Assembly: GCA_001584585.1 (NCBI GenBank)
Contig: LSYV01000019.1
Location: 1,252,239 to 1,265,810, forward strand
DNA: 13,572 nucleotides
Source: Gonium pectorale
Taxonomy: Eukaryota; Chlorophyta; Chlorophyceae; Chlamydomonadales; Volvocaceae
Direction: 5' to 3'
Shown one piece after another: positions 1 through 9,000 of the stretch. The position numbers were made by a program, and so were the translations under genes. Position 1 is the first letter of the stretch, and each line of letters starts with the position of its first letter. Under the pieces are notes generated by a model that saw only the letters and a list, made by a program, of their open reading frames with translations, made no database searches and was not told the origin of the DNA.

Positions 1-564
1 GCCGTGCCGCAGGGGGCCAGGGCGGGTAACGCTCCCCCCGTGCTGCTGTTACTGCTGCTGCCGCCGAAAGCCGCGAGCAGGGCGGTCCAGTCGTCGGGGG
101 GGCAGGTAACGTTGAGGCCCACGGCAGCAGAGGTGGGTGCCGTGAGGCGGGGGTAGTAGAGGTAGCCGGGGCCGGCCTGTGGGGTGATATTGGGGCAGTC
201 GGGGGAGGATACAGAGTGACAAGGCATGCTCGAGAATGGGGCGCGACAACGCGAACAGCGTGTTACAGCTGGCAGGCGGGCTTGGAAGGAGAGAGGCGCC
301 CCATACCGGACCGGGAGCGTGGCGGTGCAATCCGACTAGGCCGGCACGCGACGCTACCTATGCAAGGAGGCGACACCAACACATTCTCACCTCGAGGCCT
401 GCGACGGGCCAGGTCGAGGACGGGACAAAGGTGCACTCCCGTTCGGCGAGAGACCACAGCGCCGCGCAGTTTGTCACGCGCAGGGTGACGTTGAGGAGCA
501 GCACATGCTGCCCGGTTGCTTCAGCAGGTTTCGACGGCAGCCACAGGCCGGGGTCGCGGCCGAG
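1..564. repeat. Left copy of the tandem gene duplication
   Basis: Bases 1-176 align with 13027-13202 (7 mismatches, offset 13,026) and 391-564 with 13399-13572 (8 mismatches, offset 13,008). The intervening intron 1 also aligns but is 18 bp longer here (214 versus 196 bp). Same orientation in both places, so head-to-tail. Confidence 0.92.
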
Positions 565-765
565 GAGGGGTGAGTCGAGCACGAATGAACAGCTGGCGAG
601 GCTCGCCGACCCCGGAGTCCATGTACATTCTGCATCAGACTGTCTCTGCGCCTCAGCTCCAATAATTGCGATTGCTAACAGGAGCGCCGAGGCACAATGC
701 TGTCTAGCACAGTAATAGGCCGGTCGCGCAGCTGTCCTAAACCAGCCCCGTCTGCGCCCGGGCAT
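1..765 (-). CDS. Receptor-like kinase, downstream tandem copy (5' end only)
   Basis: This is the start of a gene that continues past the left edge. Exon 1 is 765-391 (125 codons, phase 0, donor GTGAGA at 390-385). Intron 1 is 390-177. Exon 2 begins at 176 after a CAG acceptor and runs off the window. The ATG at 763-765 is chosen because it opens a signal peptide: a basic n-region, then ALLLAIAIIG, with a likely cleavage after AEA. It is also the first AUG below a TATA-like motif at 949-956. The mature part has scattered Cys and N-glycosylation sequons (NVTL, NVTC, NSS), as expected of a secreted ectodomain. Exon sequence is about 95-96% identical to the right-hand gene, so the product is inferred to be the same type of membrane kinase, although its kinase domain is not in this window. 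Confidence 0.8.
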
Positions 766-948
766 GTGTTGATTGCTGAGCGTGCAGCCTTGCACCGCGT
801 GAGCGAGGCCGCGTTCTCCACGGTGTTGAAGACTGAGGAGCACTGCAAGCCCTATATTGCTTGCAAGAGGGAGAAGGGTCGACAGCGCCCTGAACGTTTG
901 TACACAGGGTCGTCGACCGACAGTTTAGTCATGCAGTCAGGTGTCGTT

Positions 949-956
949 TTTTTTAT
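949..956 (-). promoter_or_regulatory. TATA-like promoter element of the downstream copy
   Basis: On the minus strand TATAAAAA lies in an A-rich island within otherwise GC-rich DNA. Transcription starting ~25-35 bp downstream would give a 5' UTR of ~150-165 nt. There is no ATG on that strand from 929 to 766, so the signal-peptide ATG at 765 would be the first AUG. Confidence 0.5.
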
Positions 957-1913
957 AATTTCAGCCACCATACATCTGTCTAGCTGCGGTCAAGGATGAT
1001 ACGAGATCATGGCGCGGATAACAGTGTGTGTATGGCGGGATACGGTATCGGCGTCTCACGACTCCTATCACCTGCTTACCTCACTCTGCTTAACAGAACC
1101 AAAGATGTTCATTACATTTGAGAGCATCAGGTCCACGCTTCTGCCGCCCTGGCGCAGTCCCCTCCTTGCTCCAGGCACGCCTAGGGGCACGCCCGCGGGC
1201 ACGCCGTCAGGCCGTCCGCGTCTGCCGCAAACTCATAATACGGGCCGCTACTCTCGCAGGAGCTTCGACGCCAGGGCAGCAGCTGCGGGGAGGTGCCAGT
1301 GCCGGCGGCAGCCGCGTGCCGCCCGCGCGCAGGTGCGCGCTTAGCAACCCGCCACGTAGCTGTAGCAGGCGGGTAACAATCCATGTCGGATGGTCCCGGT
1401 GTTGTTGGATGGAGGAGCCATCCAGATGTCGACCAGTCGGGATGCTTGTGAGGGGGCAACGTAGACGCGGACATCTGCCCGACTCGACGCCAAATGTCAG
1501 ATGCGCATATGAACACGTTAGTTAAGGTGCGCGACCCCATGACCAACGACGCCGGGAGGCCGACTTCCGTTGGTGCCCTCTGTCGCAGCTGCCTAGCGCA
1601 GCCCCGTTGGCGCAGCGGCTTGCTACGCGCGACGCATTCCGCCACCTCCCAGGGCTGAAGGCCCCGTCTTCGTCTCAATCAAACTGCAACGGTGCAGCCG
1701 CTGGACACGAGGCGGCAGAGGTACGGGGTGCCGTCGCAGCCCTGCCAGGCGCGGCACAAGGCCTCAAGGCTGCGTCCAGCAGCGGCATGCATCGCGCCCA
1801 CGCCCTCCAGCAGCAGCGCCGCCTGCCAGCCATCCGACATCGCCGCACTTCATGCGCCGCAGTAGTCCCAGGGCTGCAGGCCTCCGCGTCGCCATTGACA
1901 CCTCGCTGACTGT

Positions 1914-1957
1914 GTGTCCGAGGACACGGCGGCAGGCAGGCAGCGTATCTGCCTGCC
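1914..1957. repeat. Two adjacent short hairpins
   Basis: GTGTCC (1914-1919) and GGACAC (1922-1927) form a 6-bp stem with a 2-base spacer. GGCAGGCAG (1935-1943) and CTGCCTGCC (1949-1957) form a perfect 9-bp stem with a 5-base loop. No gene or transposon end is evident nearby, and the function is unknown. Confidence 0.5.
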
Positions 1958-2973
1958 AAACCCGCGATTATGTCGTTCCAACACACGTTGGCTACGGTGG
2001 TGGTCGCCGCCGAACTAACATGCAGTGACATCACCACTTCAACTGCCTCTGGAGCTGGGTCTTACTACAACGCCATCATTTTGGCGCTTACGCTCGTCGT
2101 ACGCGTTTTCCTTTTCAACACACATGTTGCTGTGGTGTACGGCAGGACCATGAGGTACAAGAAGCTGAATGGCAGCATCCCCACCCCGCAACCAAGGGGT
2201 ACAGAGGCCATGTCATGAACCCGCTGTGAATATATCCCACCTCCTCCCGCACACACCCCCTTGCATCGGGTAGGGCACCTTGACGCACTTCATCGCAGGC
2301 TGCAAAGGGACGCGGCCATACCCGGCAATACGGGTACTGTCGTACGCTTGTACCCCACGACATTGTCCATCAGGGATGTTGGAACGCCGGAAATGGTACG
2401 GCAGCACGTGCAACGTTCTTCAGGCTCATCGCTTGAGACGGGGACGATACAGAAGTGATGACAGGGAAGGCTCGCGGCTGCAGCACATCCTCTGACGCAT
2501 TCGCTCACACGCATACACAACACGTTCGCCCGACCAGTCTGCACCTTCGCGACCAGGTCTACACTGCCACAAGGGTTGTCGCAAGCGGCTCATACCCACG
2601 CCGCCCCGGCCCAACTGCCCCGCGGAGCGGGTCACGGTTTTGACACGCCGAGATCCACGAGGCGTCAAGCGCTGACGCGGCCGGGCGCAGCACGCGTGGC
2701 CGCGACGGCGCAACCAGCCCACGCGCATACTTCACTGCGGCGGCCCGGAGCTCCGCGGCTCCGCTTCGCCCTGCCTTCCACGCGCATGCGCTTACGAGCT
2801 CCGCAGGATGCCCCCATGCAGCTCTGCCAACCCCAGGCACGCTCCTGCCGCCTGGGATTCTGGCAGAATGGTTTCAAGAGCAGCCGCCACCGTACTACAC
2901 GCCCCCGCCCCCAGCTGCGAGGGCGCCCCGGCCCGCCCCGGCCGCTGCGCCCGCGGCCTGCCTGGGGGCTTGC

Positions 2974-3051
2974 CTACTGGCGGCCGGGCAGGAGGTGCTC
3001 CCTGCGCTCCGCCGACAGCAGCATCTGGGACAGCTCGGGCCCCGCCACGTC
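2974..3051 (-). CDS. Probable C-terminal exon (exon 18)
   Basis: A CT-rich tract ending in CCCGTCGCGCAG precedes 25 codons and TAG (2974-2976). The peptide looks amphipathic (ELSQMLLSAERREHLL) and uses strongly G/C-ending codons. Exon 17 offers a phase-0 donor, AGG|GTGGGC at 3328, giving a 277-bp intron of typical size. Without this splice, exon 17 reads ten more codons with less favoured codons (TTG, GGG) and stops at 3296. I prefer the spliced form; both are possible. Confidence 0.55.
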   Translation of the reverse strand, partial: DVAGPELSQMLLSAERREHLLPGRQ

Positions 3052-6000
3052 CTGCGCGACGGGCGGGGGGAGGTTCGAGGACATATGTTTGGTGCCGAAA
3101 GCGCTGCTCCCGGGAGATCATCGGCATCGGCAGGCGGACGAGAGGGAAGTGGAGCACCGGTGCTGCGGCGGTGGCAATGCACGGCTGCGTAATGAGATCG
3201 CGGGCAGGATTGGGCGTTCCGCCCAGCGGCCAAACGGCGTGGCCATACCCTTCCCCATCAAAATGTCGGTACAGCCAGGAGCGCCCCGTAATCCCTCACT
3301 GCCCCCGCGCGCTGTGCCCCAAGCCCACCCTCAGCGCCTCCTGCAGCGCCCCCCGCAGCGCCTCCACGCGGGGCCTCCTCTCCGGCTCCAGCGCCAGCGA
3401 ACTGGCCAGCAGGGCGTGTGCGCAGGCGGGCAGGCTCCGGCAGGCGTTGCGCAGCAGCAGCGGCGCGATGGGCGCGTGCGCGGTGCGGGGCAGCAGGTGG
3501 CGGATTTGCCTGGGGGGCGGGGGCGGGAGGTGGGAGACGGAAGGCGGAGGGAAGGGAGAGGCGGGGCCCGGTAAGGGCGTGGGAGAGGGCATAAGGTTAC
3601 GACCGACGCCTCTGAGGCACGCACAAGAAGGCCAAGATCCCAGCAGAGCCAAAGGCTTTGACAGCATAACCTTCTGTGCCCGGCGCCTGCACCGACTGTC
3701 ACAAGCGAGACACGTGTGGGTCGGTCGCAGGCTCAGGTCGGTCGCAGGCACAGGTCGGTCGCGGGCACAGGTCGGTCGCAGCCGCAAGGTCAGCAGCAGG
3801 ATCAGCGGCAGGATCAGCAGCAGGATCAGCAGCAGGCTCAGCAGCGGCAACCGCAGTTCTATTGACAGCGCACGCATGATGTCGCGGCCGTCCACAAGGC
3901 TGCGCGCTGCCTTGAAGGAATCGCCCCGCGACGTGCTTCGCAGGGGGGTGGCCCAAAGCCCAATCCGCCCCTCGCCCCTCCCCTCGCAGCTCCAAACCGG
4001 TGCAAGTTGGGCGCGTCAGGCGGCGCTCACCCCAGCGACACGCCGTGCAGCAGCAGCCACAGCAGCACGCCAAAGGAGTAGATGTCGGCTGCGGGCGACA
4101 GGTGCCCGTGCTGCACCACCTCGGGCGCCGCGAAGAAGGGAGTGCCCTGCGGGCGCGGGGCAGCGGGGCAGTGGGGCAGCGGAGGCACGTCACCACGATT
4201 ATGTGGTCATCAGAATGGGCCCCACGACACATTACCGGTACCCCATCCCCAAGGCACGGCGAGTCATAAGGGGGGGGGGTAAACCCAGCCAGCCAAGCGG
4301 CATACATAGCCCATGACCGCTGCCGCACCTGGGCCATGTTGCTGAGGTGGGTCTCGGAGCCGCCTTGCAGCTGCGAGCGGGGGGTTCCAGGCAGCAGGGT
4401 TCAGTGTGCGTACGCACGGCGTCCGGGGTGCCAGCAGATCATCCATGGTCAGCGATGCAGGCCCTGTCAGTGTTTTAACGGTACCGCTCACAGCAACAAT
4501 CGTGAACATCCCATCCGCATTTGCCCTTTACACCCTCACCTGCACCGCCAAGCCAAAGTCCGCAATCTTGAACACGAACCGCAGCATCTGCGCCGCCGCG
4601 TCTCGCGCAGCGTCCCCGACGAGCACATTTTGCGGTCCGCCTCCCTCCCGTTTATGTGATTGCGGGCCGTTGCTAGCGCCGTGACCGCTCTCCACGCGGG
4701 CCGCCGGCGGATCCAGCGGCCCAAGGGTCGACAGGATTCCCAGAGGATGCGAGCCCGGCAGGCTCCCACTGGCAAACGAGCCGGCGCCGGCGCCGCCAAC
4801 GCCGGCGGGGACGACAGGAGCCGACGCAGGGCCATCGGGAAGGGGCGCGCCGCCGTCCAATCTAGCCGCACCGTCCGGGAGATGTGCCGGCGTCCGCGCC
4901 GTCATCACATCTGGACCACATGCCGCGCCGGCCCTCTCCGCTGCCTGCAGCGTCAGCGCCGCACCTTCATGAAGTGCTGGCGTCGCAGAGGCAGATGCAC
5001 TGCCCGGCGTCGACGCATTAGCGGGCACTGACACAGGCCTCGAGAGGGCCCCTTGGGCAGGGCTCTCCTGGGGAAGGCGGGCGGGGCCCGACCTGAGAGA
5101 GCCGGGCTGCACCGCCGTGGGCAGCACGGGCTGCGTGGCCTTGAGCAGCACATTGTTGTCGGTGAGGTCTCCGTGGATGACGCCGCGCCCGTGCAGGTAC
5201 TCGAGACCCGACGCGATGTCCAAGGCCGCCAGCAGGCACAGCGGCTGCAGCGAGGGGTCAGTAAGGCATTGCGTGCGGGCGACGGGCGAGGGGTCCCTCT
5301 CAGTCCGTGTTTCTTAGTACCGGTACGCAATAACCGGTCAGAGAAGCATTGCGGTCGGGGGAGGGCGTTACAGCTCAGTCAGATCAGAGCCAGGCCATGA
5401 CGGGAAAGCACGTGTGGGGAGGCAGTGGAGGGGACAGCCAGCAGGCAGGGAGTCGAGAATGCGCGGGCGCTACAACCAACCGTGCCGGACTATCCACAAG
5501 CCCCAACCTCCCCCTTCTTGAATACGGTAACATATCCAGGAAGGGTCCGCATGGCTCACCAAATTCTGCGCAGCGGAGACTTCGTCCCACTCCAGCTTCT
5601 GGTTGGACGACGTGAACGACTGTAGCCGGTGCGGCGGAGCCCGTGGCGACCCTTCCGTCGCCGAGGGCGTCCTCACCGCCGTCGCCGACGCCGCCAGAGG
5701 AGCGCCCTTCTCCTCTCCGGCAGCGCCGGCCTCACGGCCCAGCGGCGACTGAAGCGGCCGCAAGGGCTTGGACCACAATCGCCCAGGGTTGGGCTCTGCT
5801 GCCCCGGCCATCCCCGCTCCGCTAACACAGCAGGTGCTGCTGCTGTTGCCGGTGCTCGATATCTCCGTCACCTCGCAAGCTGCCGATGGCGGCGCAGCAG
5901 CGGAGCCGCCATCACCGCTACGGACAACCACTGCGGTCGCTGCTACCGCCGCCGCCGCCATCGTCGCCCCGGCCCCCGCCGACTCTGTTGTAAGTAACGC

Positions 6001-9000
6001 TGAGGATTGCCTCACCGGCGGCGCTGGTGGCGACCTGCTGCTGAAGTGGCCCCTCTGCAGCGCGGCCTTGAGGGTGCCCCCGTCGCAGTACTGCATCACC
6101 AGCTTGAGCTGCAGCGCCGTCACCTCCGCGTCGTCCGCCGCCTCAGGGTACTGCCCGGGCTCCGCCGCGGACAACCTGCGCCGCGAGAGACAGGCCATAC
6201 AGGTCGCACATGGGACATGGATTTTGGTCGCGGCGTCTGCGTGCGAGGAAGCTGTGGCCGCCGGCCACACGCCGGTCAATATGGAAGTGACGTCGGATGC
6301 AGTCAGCCAACTCTCCACCGACCCCGACCCATGGGTCGCCACCCAGCCCTGTTCCGGCTACCGGCCTATCGGGGGTGTCAGGCTGCTACTGGTCACGTAC
6401 CGCCCGGACCAACGGCCCCCGGGTCGCCAAGCCCAGACCCGCCCCACCTGGGCCCGGCCTGCATGCTGTCCACCTTGACGGCGCCGATGTGGAAGTTGTA
6501 TGTGGGCACCACGTGGGCGTGCTGCAGCGTCATGGTGAGCGCCACCTCCCGGACCAGCCGCTCCCGCCGCGTGGCCGACGCCTCCGCACCCAGCAGCAGG
6601 TACTTGATGGCGGCGGGCATGCCGCGCCAGTCGCCTGGAGGTGTATGCGGGGGAGGTGTAAAGGAGATTGGGGACAGGGTGCGAGGCGTGCATGAAGATT
6701 GCGAGACAGCCCAAGATCAGAGAGCGGCTCGTGGGCTAGAGAGGAGCGGCCGGTGAAGGGGGATGAGGCATTGGCTGGACGGATCCAGGGCCAAAGTGTT
6801 GTAGCGGACCGCACGGGTGCGGACGATGCCACCCCAGCTGTACGGCGTACGGCACCCATGCCTACCCAGATACACTGCACCGTACGCTCCGCGCCCTAGC
6901 AGCTGCAGCCGCCGGCCCTTCGCCTGCGAGCTGGCCGGGGAGTCGCTCGCCAGGGCCTGTGCGGTGGGCGGTGGAGGGCGGGGAGCCCGGGGCGGCGTGG
7001 TGAGGGCGCATCAACAGGTGCACTCCGGGCGGTGAACACGGCAACCGGGGCTCAGACGCCAAATCCCCCAAAAGTCCATCACCGGACAGTACGACAGGAT
7101 GTGGCGCCTTCCTTTATAACGCACGGATGTGAAGCGCACGGTACGCGGTACGCGACGGCCCCTTGTTGCCATGCGGCCCACACGCCCGCCCAACGACCTG
7201 GCACTTTCGCATCATGGCCTCGATCTCCTCCGCCACCGTGCTGCGGAGATTGGTACGATGCCCAGTGGAGCTGGGGACGCTGCCCCCCGTCACCATCAGC
7301 GGCAGCTCGCCCGGCGCATCCTGCGCCGGCGCAGCGGTGGCCAGGCCGCCTGCGGCGGGCGGCGGCAGCACGGCCCCCGGAGGAGTCGGAGAGCCGCCAA
7401 AGCCGCCCGCATCCATGGCGCCGGGGGCCAGCTTACCACCCAACTTGATTTGGTCTGCCATGGTCATCCCCTGGAGGGGCCGCATCCCAGAGGCCTGCTC
7501 CTGCAAGCGACCCACGGGTCCGGGTGGCGTGGACCGGGCAGGTCAAGCGGGATGGTGCGGATTGGGACCATGACGTCTCTCAGCGACGCACAACGAGGCA
7601 AATGCAATGCGATACAGCCGTCATTACCGCCCAAAGGCCCAGCTGCCCTAATGACGGTTCCCACAGCCCCTGTAGCGTTGGCTGCTGCAGTCTCGGACAT
7701 CCGCAAACATGCCCGAGACTGCCCAGTCCTCTCAAGCACACAGGTAAACACTACGGCTGCGCAGGCCGAGGGTCGCAGCAGAACAGTGGGCGCGCCTGCA
7801 TCTCAGATGCTGCCACGCCCGACGACCTGCGCTATGGACTGGTCACAAGCGCTGAAAACACCCCTCTCGGAAAACTCTCGCGACTTCCAACTTCGACCCT
7901 GACGGACCTGTGCCGCAGCGAAGCTCATGCTGAACCCGTCATCCTGAGGCGCCGGCGCCGGCGTCGGCGCCACCGCGGGCGCGTCGTCCGAAGCCACCAC
8001 GCCGACGGCAGCAGCATCGGGGGACGATGAGGTCCATAGTGCGTTCAGCGGCGGCCGCGGACCCACGCCCCTGCCGTCTCCGCCGCCACTCCCTCCGTCG
8101 CCGGCAACCACCACTGCAACGGCGGCGGGCGGCGCCCCCTGCTGGCCCTCCTTCCCCTCGGTCTGCTGCTCGCGCCGTCGCCGGCGGCCCCGCAGCACCA
8201 GCGCCGCCACGACGCCCGCGATGCAGAGCGCCCCCACGCCGCCGCCCACGGCCCCGCCCACGATGGCCCCCGCCCCTGTTGAGCTGCCACTTGCGGGGGC
8301 GGACACCTCAGAGCCAAGCGCCTCCAGCACTGCGCGTGCGGCAAATGTGACGTGCGGGTCGGGAGACAGCGCGGTGCTGAGAGCGATTGTGAGGCTACAG
8401 ACCACCAGGGTTAAGCGCAATTGCGGTACACGACAGCGGATACTGAGACGAACAGACGTGGACCAGCAAGCAGCGTCAGGCAGGAAGGACGGGGGATGCA
8501 GTATGGTAATTAGGAAGACGAAAACGAATTGCTCTGTGTCAAAGGTGCGGATGGTGCAACGCTATACACACACTATTGTCAAGACCCCTCCCAATTGACA
8601 AGCACTTGAACGGATGCTTGTGTCCTGCAACCGGGACTCACGTGACGCGGCGCTGCAGGCCTGCGCCTCCGCCGCTGAGGGAGCAGCCCACGAGGGCTCC
8701 CCGTCATCGGCGGCGACGAGCGCGGTGCTGTTGGCCAGCGTGGCCGACCCGAGGGTCGCGAGGCCAAAGGCGATGGCACCGGCGCCGGACGCCTCCAATG
8801 CCCCGCCCGAGGTGTTCACTGGATTGAAGTCCGCCTGCGGGGAGGGTGAGCCGCCATGCGTGCACCGTTCCAGGACTATTGGGTCATCTAGACAAAATCA
8901 CCGAGCGCCCCTATGACCGGTGTATTTACACGCCCAGATTCGCAGAGTGGGCTGAGGCGCCGGGGCATACGGCCGGCACCACTCCAACGCAAGGCGATAG

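Larger units (their letters stand above)
766..2973. other. Intergenic region between the tandem copies
   Basis: About 2.2 kb between the upstream gene's probable stop and the downstream gene's ATG. It holds the upstream gene's 3' UTR, the downstream promoter and a hairpin pair near 1914-1957. The open frames here lack recognisable protein-like segments and splice context. The usual algal poly(A) signal TGTAA (TTACA on the plus strand) was found only at 1112-1116 in this orientation, so the 3' end of the upstream transcript is not located. Confidence 0.55.
3329..6956 (-). other. Protein kinase domain, TKL-like (exons 11-17)
   Basis: Subdomains in order: glycine loop GRGAYGAVY (965-973, exon 11); beta-3 lysine in AAIK (K985, exon 12); alpha-C glutamate in RLVREVAL (E1004); beta-5 and hinge LVMQYCDGGTL (exon 13); alpha-E LDIASGLEYLH and catalytic loop VIHGDLTDNNVLL with D1268 and N1273 (exon 14); DFG in KIADFGLAVQ (D1471); activation loop exon 15 (LQGGSETHLSNMAQ); APE region GTPFFAAPEVV and DIYSFGVLLW (exon 16); C-lobe end EPERRPRV (exon 17). 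All catalytic residues are present, so activity is expected. The HRD arginine is Gly (HGD), which from memory also occurs in other volvocine TKL kinases. Specificity (Ser/Thr or Tyr) cannot be read from this. Confidence 0.9.

Noticed and set aside
1181..1678. Minus-strand 165-codon open frame in the spacer
   Set aside because: Composition is typical of random GC-rich DNA, with no domain, signal or splice partners. It lies between the two kinase genes.
1603..1680. tRNA-like A-box (TGGCGCAGCGG) suggesting a tRNA or SINE
   Set aside because: No B-box, no matching acceptor stem and no cloverleaf could be built, so it is most likely chance.
2576..3574. Plus-strand open frame of 332 codons
   Set aside because: It overlaps the terminal kinase exons on the opposite strand, is Arg/Pro/Gln-rich, and has no recognisable motif or splice context.
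4270..4279. Run of 10 G
   Set aside because: A homopolymer in intron 15. No G-quadruplex pattern of separate G-tracts was evident around it.
2808..4316. Long plus-strand open frame (502 codons)
   Set aside because: It runs antisense across three kinase exons and the tandem-repeat intron. It is Arg/Ala/Pro-rich with no domain, as expected from GC-rich shadow frames.
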